This document shows positions 34,969-46,710 of a stretch of 64,000 bases of DNA, in pieces (position 1 is the stretch's first letter; the number at the start of each line of letters is the position of its first letter). This stretch comes from Hysterangium stoloniferum. Taxonomy: Eukaryota > Basidiomycota > Agaricomycetes > Hysterangiales > Hysterangiaceae. Under the pieces are notes generated by a model. The model searched no databases. It saw only the letters and a list, made by a program, of their open reading frames with translations, and was not told the DNA's origin. The DNA lies in contig WHVD01000014.1 of the NCBI GenBank assembly GCA_015178975.1, forward strand, positions 1 to 64,000, read 5' to 3'. The translations under genes were made by a program, and so were the position numbers.

Positions 34969-37166
34969 CCCTTCCCCCCTCTAAAAAATGCCGTAGTTAA
35001 ATTACTAACCCATTGTCATTCTCCCAGATGTCCAAGGCCTCTGTGTCTTCAAGGGCTTTGCGGGGTAGCCACTCATTGTGATCCTTTCCAAAACCCACCC
35101 ATCGTACGAGGTATTGGATCCCCCGGCCTCGGCGGTGCGTGTCGACGATGTTGTCAATCAGTGTCTCTTCAGAGCCATCCACCATAATGACCATGCCTGG
35201 GCAGATGAGCTCTCGGTTGGGGAAGAGGGAGGGGTCATTTTGGATGAATGGATTGAGGAGACTGGAGTGGAACCCAGGGTATGTGGTAGGGTTGTTGGGA
35301 AGACGTAATGTGTACATCGACTTTTCTGGGAAGGCCTCTGTGACTTGGTAGGGGCCGTCAAAGCAGGGTATGAACTTGGCAGCACGTCTCTTCCCTTTAC
35401 GTTTGTAGTTACAGTGGCAGTGTGTAGTAGATAACATGACGAGATCCCTGACCTGGTATGGTATTTCTGCCGCACGATGTTCATTAGCATGGTAGGCCTG
35501 TCAGACCTTGGCAGCTGTGAGGCTGTCTTGTGCCTCCTGGACATCGAGCTCTAAATGGTGCATGACTTCATATGCAGATATCTCGGCAGGGGTGGCATTG
35601 TCACTTAAGGGTGTGAGGGGGGGGATGATGTGGGGGGAGCGGCCAGTATTTAGTTGGAAGGGAGAGAAGCCTGTGGAGGTATTGACCGTGTTCATGAGGG
35701 TGAACTGTACATGGGGTAGCTGTGCTGTCCATCCCTTTTGATTTATATCGACATTATAGTGAATTACTTGATTCAATGTCTTGTTGGTCCGTTCACTGGA
35801 CCCGTCACTTTGGGGATGGTAGGCAGTGGATATCTTTAATTTTACCCCAGATAGTTTGTGTAGGTGGTAAAGTGTTTCCCTGATGGTGATGTCTCGGGGA
35901 ATAACTAGTCTGCCCCCAACATATAAGAGACCTGCATCCCTGTGTGCCCCTTCAATGCTTCCTGCGGTTATATCCTGGTCCAGCTGTTTGCAGAATTCAT
36001 CGCTGAGATACCCCTGTTGGATCTTTTCCAGGAGTGAGGGGTCAGTCTTGATGCTGAGGGTACCCCCTGCAAGTTTTCTTGTTGGTGAACGTGTATAGGC
36101 TAATGCACAGGCAGCTTGCATGGCATCAGGGTCGTTTTCGGGCATGTGTGATAATGCATCTGCAACCGAGTTGTCCTCACCTCAGATATAAATTATGTTG
36201 AAGTTGAAGTTGGCGAGGTACATAGACCATCGCATCTGTTTGTGGGACATCTCCTTTTGGGACTGGAAGTATTCTAGTGTGCGGTGGTCAGTGTAGATCT
36301 TGAAATGGCAGCCTAATAAGCTGGTGCACCACTTCTTGAGTGCCTTGATTATGGCTAATAATTCCTTTTCATGTACTGGGTAGTTCTTCTCAGCATGGTT
36401 GAGCTGGTAGGAGTCATAAGCAATGGGTCGTGCCATCGCCCAATTGTTGCCAAAACTGAGGACAGCCCCAGTGCACCTGTCGCTGGCATCTGTGGTTAGG
36501 AAGATCCTCTTGTTTGGGTCCTCATAGTTGATGACCGTGAGGCCGTCTACTCCCATAACTAACTGTCTAATGGCCTCAAAGGCACTTTGGTGTGCTGATG
36601 TCCATGCAGGGAATTGGCGATCACACTCCTTGGTGGTGAGTGGGGTAAGTATGCTAGTGTGTTCTGCTAATGCTAGGAGGAATGCTGAAATATATCGTGT
36701 AAGTCCCAAAACTCCCCTGACATTAGTGGCAGTAGTGGGCTGGGGCCAGTTGATGATACGCTCTGTCTTGCGAGCATCTGGGTGGATCCCTGCACCTGAA
36801 AGGTGGTGGCCAAGGAAAGATATTTCGGTTGCAAAGAGGGTAGACTTATCTGGGTTACAGTACAGCTTGGCTGCCTGGAGTGCCTGTAGTACCATTGCCA
36901 CATTTTGTTCGTGTTCTTCTAGGGTCTGTGACCATATGATAATGTCGTCTAGATACACATGGCAGATCTTGCCCAAGAGGTGACGTAAGGCGTCAGTCAT
37001 ACGTCTCTGATGTGTGGATGGTGCATTGCAACCTCCCATGGGCATTACTGTCCACTCGTAGAGCCCCCAAGGGGTGTGCACTGCTGTGAGATGTATGTCG
37101 TCTGGGTGTACCCTGGTGTGGAAGAAGGAGTTGGTCATGTCCAGCTTCCCGAAGATTATCCCTCGA

Positions 37167-37807
37167 TGTGAAGGGTATGCATATATCATGATTGGACTGT
37201 GGAATAATAGACGTATTATAGTACTTTATTATCTAGTTTTTATTTCTTTTCTCTAATTCTCTATATCTTTTGAGCATACCCTTATTTCTTAGTTTGAAGC
37301 CTTGTGTATATCTATGGGCGCTCTCGGCGTCAAGTGATAAGACACTTTTTACCCAGCAGACACCACCTCGTAACGACTCAGACATCGAATAGCGAGAGGT
37401 GTCAAGGGTAATATCTCAGCTACCCATAGAGGTAGTGTCTTCTTGCATACTAATAGAATTTGGACTCGAACTGCGAAGGTTGAGTTCCACTCTCAAGACT
37501 CTGCACTCGTCGACACGGTAGTCGACTCGTGCTGCTATCTCTCCACCCTAGACATTCAGTCTTTCGCCGATTATCTATCTTACTTCTAGCTACCAGTTGT
37601 ACTGTAAAGGTCAACTCTTTTATTCTCTTGTTCTAGTCGTCATGAGCAACTGTACAGTTGCTCTTGTGACGTGTAGTGCATCCCTATACTAGTACTATCA
37701 GTCTAGTAATCTATAGTATTGTACTGAACGGTCAATACTTTCTAATAGTAGTTGAATAAACACTATTCTTCGTATATTGAGTGGTCAGAATCTATTGACT
37801 CTTCACA
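37167..37807 (+). mobile_element. Solo LTR, family A, inserted in G4
   Basis: 641 bp from TGTGAAGGGTATGC to GACTCTTCACA, flanked by the 5-bp repeat CTCGA at 37162-37166 and 37808-37812. It lies in the RT region of G4 in the opposite orientation. It carries the family palindrome at 37641-37666 with one mismatch. Confidence 0.93.
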
Positions 37808-40051
37808 CTCGACCACAATCTGAAAGAATATCGTCCACCTGAGGGAGGGGGTACTTGTCACGAATGGTGTTCTGGTTCAGTTCTTGGTAGTCGTTTACCC
37901 AACATGGTGGAATGTCCAAGGTTGGGACCCCATTGTGGTATTTGGGAACATGAAAGGCTGGGGAGGCATATTCTGAGGAGGATGGTCAAATGCATCCTGC
38001 TGCTAGATGTTCCTCAAGTAAGAGTTTCCAGGCATCGTGGAATTTCTTTGGGGCTGAATACGTATCCTCGCCCAGTTGTAACCTTGGAGGTGTCCTTTAG
38101 GTGTATGTGGTGGTAGATATGTGTGGGGATGTCTGCAGTATCAGGTAATCTTACTGGGAAACGGTCAGTGAAGGTCTGTTTGAATTCCACCTCTTTTCTT
38201 GCCAATGTGTCCTGGCAAGCAAGAGTTTCAATATGTTCTCGCACAGCTGCCATGATGGGGGCTGGTACCAGATATCCAGCTAGTGGTGGCTCAGATGTTG
38301 GCTTGCTGGGGCTAGATCGGTGGGTTATCTTTATTGGTTTCTCTGTGGGCCTTGGTGCCGTGCTTGGTGTGGGGATCCTCGGGTTGGTGAGATCATAACC
38401 CACCCTCTTATCACATGCAGTTCGCTCTGCAGTGTCGATCACAACATGGTGGGAGGAAAGGAATGGCATTCTGAGAATAAGAGGTATGGGTAAACCAACA
38501 TTTATTTTTGCCCTAAAAACCGCTGACTGCCACATCCCCCTTCCTGAGGTAACCTGTATCTTAACAAATTCTCCACACTTCAAGGGCATTTCGGACAGCA
38601 ATGATAAGTTGTCTTCTTCTATGGGTAGTGGAAAATGGCAGAGGCCTAATTGTGACACTAGGTCATCACTAATCACTGTAGAGGGGCAACCAATGTCAAG
38701 GAGGGTTTTTATTTGGAGGGGAAACTCGGAAATGAGTGGTCCCGTAAGCTCCACTGGAGCGTAGAGATGTGGAACTGTGAAGGGGGAATGTGATGTGAAG
38801 GCAACACATGTGTCAGTCTCCTCATCTGGGTATTCTTCAATCCTGGCTATGGCGAGACCAGCAAGAGTACGAGGTGCGGCGGCTCGAGCCATTGATACTG
38901 TGAGTGTTTTGTAAGTTGTAGCCTCAGGCCATGAGTTATTGGCTTTCATTGGGCAAATGTCTGATTGATGTCCCACATAGAAGACACGGCACCGTGTGCA
39001 TCCCTCGTAGTCTACAAGAAGCTTCCTCTCTTTGTCGGTCAGCCTGGGGAGTTTCACACTAGGGGCCTTGTTGGTGGAATTAGAACTAGAGGGAGGGTCT
39101 AAAAGTCGTGAGGCTAGGTCTTTCCTTTCATTGCGACGGAGAGTGTGGGCAGCATTGTTGGTGAGGATCTGTTCTTGGACAATTTCCTGTTGCTCACAAA
39201 CACATTCATCATGCTCCTTTACTTTGCTAGCCCAGGTCGCAAGTTCTGTCAAGAAAATAGGCTCAACAAGGAGGTTACGTTTCAGTGCTTTGTCTAAATT
39301 GGCCTCAAGTTGTATTTTCAAGGCAGCTGCTGAGAGTGTGAATGATTTGGCCGAAGTGGTGAGGATTGCATTAAGATTTTCCATCTCGATTTTCCAGTCT
39401 ATGAATTTTTGTCCACCTTGATGGGTGGTGAGGATCCTTTCCCGAATAAGGTGTGCCCAGTTTTTTTTGAGGGTGATGGATGCGAGTTCTTCAAGGTATT
39501 TCTCCAGGGTGAGGGTATCAATTCATGTTTGATCACCCTGGTACCAGGCCATAAGTCATGGCTCCATCATTGCATCTGCTACATAGCTGACAATCTCTTT
39601 GGGTTTCTTCTCTCCAAACTTCATGTATCGGCGGCAAGTGGTTGACCAATTTTGGTGTACAAGAGGTGTATATCGTCTGGCCGTAAGCATTGGGCATTCT
39701 TTTAGCTTGCTGACCTTTACTTCTGCTGTGGACTCAGTTCTTTCGGTCTGTGGCATCTTTTGCTTCTTGCTTTGGTGTGTTGGCAGTGACCTGTAGTGTG
39801 GGAGGTATGTATATTTGTCCTACAGAATATTCAGTGTCTGTGTCAGTGTCAGTTCCTGAAGGGTCAGGCTCTGTTGGTAGAGGCATTGGGAGTGCAGATG
39901 GGCTGAGTGTATCGTTTGTGAAGGGGTTTGTGAGGAGGAAAGGTAGTCCGAGCTGGTGTCTCCATCTCATTTCAGAGCATGTGAGCAGTAGTGTTGGTGT
40001 TGATGGTAACCGAGGCACGGTGGCCAGAATTTTGTCCTGCCAAAAAAAAAG

Positions 40052-40347
40052 TGTAAGGCTGAGGTATCAGCCTCACTCAGTCAGTAACAGACAGGACAAA
40101 AGTATCGTGTTATGAGTGGTTTTTTGCTAGCTTTACAGATGTATGGTGTATCTAATTTATAGGAGTCGGAACCATTGAATGTTCGTGATGACAGAATTAA
40201 AAAAGGAGAAACCAAGGTTCTGTAATGTGGTGGTCAAGGAGATGAGAAGGGATTCGAGATCCTGATCCGGTTCCACCAGGCATATGTATCACTAGGGCAA
40301 TGGCTGTTGATTGAGCCCAATAGCGGGTTGGGACTCAGTGACATGGG
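40052..40347 (-). mobile_element. 5' LTR of G4 (family G, incomplete)
   Basis: Matches the first roughly 296 bp of the 34596-34968 LTR. It is followed immediately by the minus-strand H-like LTR. A likely primer-binding region on the element's sense strand lies just inside (plus strand 40020-40042, TTTTGTCCTGCCA). Confidence 0.82.
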
Positions 40348-41621
40348 TGTAATGTATTCAGGGGATTCTCTTAGATAGCTCAATATATGCTATAGTGTCA
40401 CAGAGCTTCAACAATAAAACAAGCAAAGGTCCAGTAATTTAAATACTGATAGATTAATGAGCTGTGCTATTAAGCTTAAACAACTCAAATAAATGCTTAT
40501 TTTGATTATTGAAAGGTTCAATAGAACAATATATGACTCTTTTAGCAAATAAAAGAACTATTCCTTGAGAATAGGGGCTAGAAGCTGAATATATGTATAC
40601 ACAGTAACTTAGCAGAGACTTGATATAAAGCTTCGGATTCTTGTATGCTTATTTGTAACTATTAATAGTTATTTAACAAGGTGTTAAATAATTTATTAAT
40701 AGAGAAAATAATTTGTATTGGATTATCTGAGTGCTTGTACTCGATTAATTCAATAAACTTAGGGCTGGGCCTTGAATAATCTAGTATTGGCAGGGAATTT
40801 CAGTAAGGATACTTAGATACTTATTAGGTTTATTATGTAATTAATAAGCCTAAAGGGTCTGTGAGGCTGGGGGAACTTGAATGATTAGCTAAGTTCAAGA
40901 GTTGCTGACAAAGATTCAAGATGCTGCAAGTGTAGGTGCTTGCAGTTAGTGTATCAGACTAAGGCTATTATTGTCCTTAGGATGATTAGATAAGCTTCTG
41001 AGCTGTGCAGTAAAATATGTGTGTGAGATATGATGATTTTATTGGAAACTTGGCCCTCCTTATATACATTTTGATAACTACATATTTAACCATTTATTTA
41101 TTTTATGAGGTCATTAGTTAGGTCATAATGACCTCATATTCTACTTATTTTTTACCCTTTATTTACCATGTGATTCCCCTCTCTGAGACAAGGGTTCCAA
41201 CCTTTGGCTTGAACATGAAGGTTCAAGGCTGCGGTCCTGGGATGGAAGCAAACGATGAGTCGGCGGAATCAATTAATGACTCGAGTAGTCACATCCATGA
41301 CTTGTGTGTGATATCCCAACACCGGAGGCTTATCTAATAAGTCACATGACTTCAAAAATGCACAAACAAGGCTGCAGCAAAGTGCTGAAAAGCAATAACT
41401 AAGTAGATAAAATATAAATAATTAGTTAAAAATTATAATAAAATAAATAAGATATAATAGCATTATATGAGCTCATATATGCTATTATTATGTGAAGTTA
41501 AAAGGAATAAGGCCTTATATTTCACAATAAAAATATAATAAAAATACAATAAATTCAAGAAAATATTAAATAATTCACAGAAAATTAAGAGAATATTATG
41601 AGATGAGGCTGATACCTCACA
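40348..41621 (-). mobile_element. Diverged H-family LTR, minus strand
   Basis: About 1274 bp, similar in reverse to the 1272-1285-bp LTRs of G2. It shares the start (TGTGAGGTATCAG against TGTGATGTATCTAG), TTCCTTTTAACTTC, a long block around AGCTTATCTAATCATCCTAA and CTGCAAGCACCTACACTTGC, and the ...ATTACA end. It is much more diverged than the two G2 LTRs are from each other, so it belongs to an older wave or a sister family. No matching target repeat was found, so it may be part of a rearranged element. Confidence 0.75.
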
Positions 41622-43402
41622 CTTTCTTATGAGCTGCAAAAGCAAAAGACTCTCAAACTTTTGTGGTCTTTATTTGTGATGAATCTTTCAAGACTTGTAA
41701 GGCCTCTGGTGCAAAAACTATGACTTCGACTTCATTCAACATACCCAACATTCTGACTGAATATTCCAACTTCTTGGATGTTTTTGACAAAAAAGAAGCT
41801 GAAGCTTTACCTCAACATCAAAGTTATGATCACACTATCCCATTAGAAGAAGGAACTACTCCACCTATGGGCCCGATCTATTCATTATCCAAGACAGAAC
41901 TTTAAGTGCTACGAGAATATCTCCAAGAAAATCTTTTGAAGAAATTTATTCAATCGTCGCAATCTCCTGCCAGCACACTGACTTTATTCATTAAGAAGAA
42001 AGATGGAAGCCTATGACTTTGCGTCAACTATCGAGGACTTAATAAAATCACATGAAAAAATCGTTATCCACTTCCTTTAATTCCTGATCTTTTGGATCGA
42101 CTTTGAATGGCAAAATATTTCATGAAAATTGATCTCCAAGGTGCCTATAATTTAGTTAGGATTGCTCCAGGTGACGAATGGAAAACAGCCTTTTGGACTC
42201 GATATGGATCTTTCGAATATTTGGTTATGCCTTTTGGACTATGCAACGCTCCAGCAACCTTTCAACAATTAATGAACGAAATATTTTGAGATTTACTTGA
42301 TATTTGGGTAATTATCTATCTTGATGACATACTAATATTTTCTGACAATCTCGAGGAACATTTATGACATGTTTGAGAAGTTCTTCGATGGCTTCAACAA
42401 AATCGAATATTTGCAAAACCCAAAAAATGCGAATTTCACAAAACCAGTGTCGAATTTCTAGGATATGTTATTTCTATTCATTCCAACTTATACTACGATC
42501 AACGCTCCCAAACTCGCTCGACTTTTTGTATTACATGTCTTTTCAAAACATGGAGTCCCAAGTCATGTACTTCTGATCAAGGATCTGAATTTGTGTCACA
42601 TTTCTTTCAATCTCTCAGAACAGCACTCAACATGAAATTACATTTCACTTTGGGATACCATCCTGAAGGCGATGGACAAACCAAATGAGTCAATCAAACT
42701 CTCGAACAATATTTACAAATATATTCCAATTATCAACAAGACAATTGGGCCGAGTTACTTCCTTTAGCCAAATTCGCTTACAACAATGCACCTTCTAAAA
42801 CAACTGGTGAAATGCCATTTTTTGCTAATAAAGGTTATCATCCATTGTTAGAAATTCACCCTGAAAAAGATCTAGCTTCCACTCTAGCTTGTGATTATAC
42901 GACAGATCTCAAAGCTCTACATAAACATCTTAAATCAAATATCCAGAAAGCGCAAATACATTATCAAAAATATTCCGACATACATTGAAAAGAGTCATTC
43001 AAAATCATTGCTCAACCAGGATCTCATTCATATACATTAAAACTTCCCAATCATCTCAAAGGAATTCATCCCATCTTTCACATTTCAATGTTAGAACCGT
43101 TTTATCCCAATACTTTCCCAAATCGAAAACAACCTCCCCCCCCTCCACCAATTTATGTTGAAGAAGAACCTGAATATGAAATTCGAGAAATTTTGGATTC
43201 AAAATTCAATAAAAGATATAAAGATTTGTTATGATATTTAGTTGCTTGGTTAGGGTATGAAGGAACAGATGAAGAAACTTCGTGGTTAGGATCTCAAGAT
43301 CTCGAACATGCTTTCAACCTATCAAAGAATTTCATCAAAAATATCCAAATCTTCCACGACATTAAAAATTTCATTCAACTATCTTTCAACACTTATTTCG
43401 AC
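41622..43402 (+). pseudogene. Ty3/Gypsy pol fossil (G5, RT, integrase and chromodomain pieces)
   Basis: The blocks recognised are PQHQSYDHTIPLEEGTTPP (start of RT region), [20 protein letters not shown] and [34 protein letters not shown] near 42310, integrase core pieces around 42500-42700 ([23 protein letters not shown]), the C-terminal integrase region near 43050 (GIHPIFHISMLEPFYPN) and a chromodomain-like end near 43210 (LVAWLGYEGTDEETSWL). This is the common MarY1-like basidiomycete chromovirus type. The fragment is broken many times. Confidence 0.8.
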
Positions 43403-43473
43403 ATCTATTCGACAAAATCAAAAAAAAAAATATCAAACGCAAAAAACATCAATTATATCAAAATTTTAAGTAT

Positions 43474-43773
43474 CTATAAGTCTTCAATTCCCTCCTCTCT
43501 CAACTCCGCCATCTTATCAAACCATGCCCCTCTAAATCTCCCACTATTAATGCTAATATCAGTCTCCTCACTAAAATTGCCACTTTCGACCAGTTTCTTC
43601 GACAAAACCGAAAAATCATCCCTAAACGCTTTAATCTCACCAATTAAATCTTCCATTGTTTCTTCCAATTTCGACATTCTTTCACTAATCAACTTTATCT
43701 CTTTCTCCAAGTGGTTATCCGATCGATTTTCTGATCTTCTTGACCGTCTCGAAAAATTCAACAATCTTGACAT
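43474..43773 (-). CDS. Antisense coiled-coil ORF behind G5 pol (unknown)
   Basis: A minus-strand ORF of 99 codons starting at ATG 43773 (MSRLLNFSRRSRRSENR) and ending at 43474. It is basic at the N-terminus, then forms a heptad-rich segment (KEIKLISERMSKLEETMEDL, IGEIKAFRDDFSVL) likely to be a coiled coil, and ends RFRGAWFDKMAELREEG. It points toward and lies just downstream of the plus-strand Gypsy pol fossil, and just left of the G1 LTR at 43822. It is intact over its length although the neighbouring pol is decayed. It may be an element-borne antisense gene or chance; no family is recognised. Confidence 0.4.
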   Translation of the reverse strand: MSRLLNFSRRSRRSENRSDNHLEKEIKLISERMSKLEETMEDLIGEIKAFRDDFSVLSKKLVESGNFSEETDISINSGRFRGAWFDKMAELREEGIEDL

Positions 43774-43821
43774 GACATTGTGACAAATATTTTTCCTTTG
43801 CCCAAGTTTGCAAATCCCTGG

Positions 43822-44451
43822 TGTGAGAGGTATGGCGAAATACACTCAGGAAATATAGTCGGATGAGCTCTTACTATATTTCCTTTATTATTTCTATTTT
43901 CTCTCTTTTATTATATCTATAATTAGTTCGACGACCTATGTATGCGGTACATCGACTCTTGTGGGCGCACACACACCAGACTTATGTATTCTAGCGCCCG
44001 TAGTTTAGAACTCAGACACTTTTTACACCGCAACCACGACTTACCCAGACACCCATTAGTGTCCTGTAAGTTGTGATTGGTGTATCGTCTCGACCATCAC
44101 AGACGGGCTTTAGCTATCTACTCTATCAGAGTTTCGAACTGTACCAGTCGAAACTCAATCCTCATCGCTACTCGCGTGGACCACATCCACGCTATTCTAT
44201 TATTCGACTCTCTAGTACTCTACTTTACTCTCGAGCAGTCGTTCAGAATCGCACTAGACAGTCGATTCTACTTATTCATTTTAGCTCTCTACCTTATTCT
44301 AGATAGCTACTTCCTTCTACCGTATTGAACTGAGTAGTCAATACGCATTCGTTCTGTATTAGACTTCGACAGTCAATACATCTTGGTGTCATACCTAAAC
44401 GGTCAATATTCTTCATATATAGAATGGTTAGAACTTCCACCACTCTTCACA
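43822..44451 (+). mobile_element. 5' LTR of G1 copy B (family C, 630 bp)
   Basis: From TGTGAGAGGTATGG to CTCTTCACA, matching 8691-9317. A hairpin with 11-bp arms (GGAAATATAGT and ACTATATTTCC) is at 43849-43883. It is followed by a primer-binding-type sequence, which shows it is a 5' LTR. Confidence 0.9.
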
Positions 44452-44452
44452 G

Positions 44453-44470
44453 TGGTGATCCGAGCCGGAC
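44453..44470 (+). promoter_or_regulatory. Primer-binding site candidate of G1
   Basis: TGGTGATCCGAGCCGGAC begins two bases after the LTR end. The TGG start and the position are those of a tRNA primer-binding site in Ty3/Gypsy elements. I do not assign the tRNA. Confidence 0.6.
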
Positions 44471-44527
44471 CGCTCTTTCCCTACGAAGAAAAACATTTAT
44501 TTCAACTATCAAATTCTAAGCACGTAA

Positions 44528-46140
44528 ATGACCACTGGCAAGAACCAAACGCCGAGATCCTCTGTGACCCCGAGTAGTTCAAAACCTTGTCAAAGACCTG
44601 CAAGTCTGGAACCACCCCGTAACGTCATCATGAGGAAATCTTCATTGACTTTTCAAAAACCAGCTCCTCCCGGAAGTCCCGTCGAAGCAGTAGCTGGACC
44701 ATCAACGGATGCCCCTCCAAGTCCACGAGAAGAACATCCATCAACTGAGCAGTTGAACGTCCCCGGAGCTAAGGTTGAAATTACCCGTGCTTCTGAACCT
44801 GTTCTCTCGTTCCCACCTAAACAGGTCATCCTTAAGCAATTCTTTAGGGGTCATATGATTTACGCCCAGCCCATTGACTTACAATGGGATGCGTACTATG
44901 CCGATCAAATTTCTGCGGATCAGGTTACTCCCTTTGTGGAGGAGTACAATACGGACTACCCCCTCTTACCGGTGACTGTAGCAGTCTGGTTAGGTCATTA
45001 TCAGGCTATTTTATTGGCGCAAGATCTATTCACATGACCTGGAACCCTTGAGGATCTAACTCGCTCGATCCCCGAATGGTCGAGCGAAGTTACTTCTGTT
45101 ATGGAAGGAGGGAGGACAGTTCTTAAACAAGAAGTGTTCTCTTCATTCCTCGAAGCGCTCCACATGCACGATGACACATTACAAATCCTTCACGTCCTAC
45201 TCAGTGGGGATCACATTGTCCCCAAAGTCGACTACCAGTATATATACATTCGGATGCTGGAGGAGTCTCTTAATGGGATTACTCGGAATTCTTCGTTTGC
45301 GTATTTCACTTTAAGGGGTCGGTTAAGGTGAAATCAGAGAAGACTCGATAAGATGGTTTTGGAAGTGCTTTACCCTTATGGTGATTCCATCCAGGTACCT
45401 GATTCGCCCATCTCCACAACAAGTTCGTTTGTTCGTACCCTGAATGGATCTCCCAACACCCATTTCCTTCATTCGCTCAATCGTCCCATTATTTTGCAAG
45501 ACTTCCCGTCTGACATGAGGATGCAGGTGGTGGAACGTCTTCAGGAAAAAGGAATGGAAATATGCATCCCCCTCTATCAGCCTCAACCTCGTCGACCTTT
45601 GAATACGGTCAAAATCGAGAGAGGGATCGTGACGGAACCTAGCCCTACCCCCCAACAGGAAATTCACCGCTCTCGCGTCGCGTTCGAACGAATCCCTGGC
45701 AATACGAACGTGGGTGATAAACCAACTACGACTAGAAATCGATCAGTCGCCAACAGGGGTCAACTGTCTTTCTCCACTGCATTCACCGAGGGTATAGCTG
45801 GTCAGGTTGCTGGTCGAGGATCGCTGAATCCAGTTGATCCTCGCCATTCCCTGCCGATCTCCTCCAACCCTTTTCTGCCATCAGGAGGACCTCCTAGTAA
45901 TTCATCTGGGAGTTCTAGTACCTCAAGCTATGGAGGGAATTCGGGATGTGGGGGGCATCACGGTAGAGTACCTAACTCTCCCTTTCAAACTCCGATGCAG
46001 CCTCGAGCCAGCGCGCCTATCGATGACTTACCTAAGGATAAAAGGATCGCTCTTAACACCAACGACATCAAGATCAAATGGTCAGACCTTCCCGAATACA
46101 ATGGGACTCAATCCAAGGCGTTGGATTACATCATGGACAT
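44528..46140 (+). pseudogene. G1 copy B gag, N-terminal part
   Basis: From the ATG at 44528 (MTTGKNQTPRSSVTPSSSKP) the sequence encodes a Pro/Ser-rich Gag N-terminus, followed by a helical region and a Gly/Ser-rich linker (SGSSSTSSYGGNSGCGGHHG). It ends in a KALDYIMDI-type block exactly where G2 begins. Gag would form the particle that packages the element RNA. The piece belongs with the segment at 57276-58219 across the G2 insertion. It carries breaks besides the insertion. Confidence 0.7.
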
Positions 46141-46416
46141 TGTGATGTATCTAGTATATATTCACGAATTTTCCCTTAATTTTCCAGAATTTATTTCAAT
46201 TTATTTTATTCTATTTTATTTTATTTATTAATTCAAGAATTAGGCTATTTTCCTTTTAACTTCGAATACTCAAAGCTTCGAATGACATCATATTATGTAA
46301 TCGAAGCCTAGAGCGGTCGAAATATAAGTATAATAAAGCCGGGTTATCTGATTTCGAGAGACCGGGTTTTTATTATATTATATTAGTACATATATGCGCA
46401 TTATTATCGCGCGATC

Positions 46417-46442
46417 ACGTGACATCACGTGACGACGACGTC
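46417..46442. promoter_or_regulatory. CACGTG/GACGTC cluster in the G2 LTR
   Basis: Two CACGTG boxes (46417-46422, 46427-46432) and a GACGTC palindrome (46437-46442) lie within 26 bp, about 260 bp upstream of the TATA box. They match consensus sites for bHLH and bZIP (CRE-type) factors. The same cluster is in the 3' LTR at 56267-56292. The role as U3 control elements is inferred. Confidence 0.5.
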
Positions 46443-46703
46443 ACGACGTGTTTACAAATCATCGCGAGTAGTTTTCGCAGCCGCCCGGCCGCGTTTATTT
46501 CCGTTTCGGCGCCACGGCTTATTTTGCTTCCACCCTCGGCCATCTCGGGTTTATTCTCTGACTCGACCGGTTCGGATCTTCGGTTCGGATCTTCGAGTCG
46601 GGTGATAGCTATGACATCATAGCGGAATTATAGAAACTTTTAGAAGCTTCCAATAATTTCCTAATTAGTTATTTAGCTATTATTAAGCAAAAATCTCTAC
46701 ATG

Positions 46704-46710
46704 TATAAAA
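46704..46710 (+). promoter_or_regulatory. TATA box of the G2 5' LTR
   Basis: TATAAAA in the context ATGTATAAAAGGAGG is a textbook TATA box and the likely U3/R promoter of the element. The copy in the 3' LTR is at 56567-56573. Confidence 0.6.

Larger units (their letters stand above)
34596..40347 (-). mobile_element. Ty3/Gypsy chromovirus G4, minus strand (broken)
   Basis: A minus-strand LTR retrotransposon. Reading along its sense strand: 5' LTR (40052-40347, incomplete), gag from about 40020 to about 38900 with a zinc-knuckle-like CTRCRVFYVGHQSDIC, protease near 38690 (LLDIGCPSTVI), reverse transcriptase about 38050-36600 (VYLDDIIIW near 36950), RNase H about 36600-36200 (IYTDHRTLEYF), integrase about 36000-35500 (STAYHPQSDGSSERTN), a chromodomain near 35100 (RRGRGIQYLVRWVGFGKDHNEW), a pyrimidine-rich plus-strand stretch at 34969-34980 that is its polypurine tract, and the 3' LTR at 34596-34968. 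It is broken by several changes and by the A-family LTR at 37167-37807. Confidence 0.88.

Noticed and set aside
43822-44451. C-family LTR at 43822 as a solo LTR
   Set aside because: It is followed two bases later by a primer-binding-type sequence and then by gag of the same family, so it is a 5' LTR.
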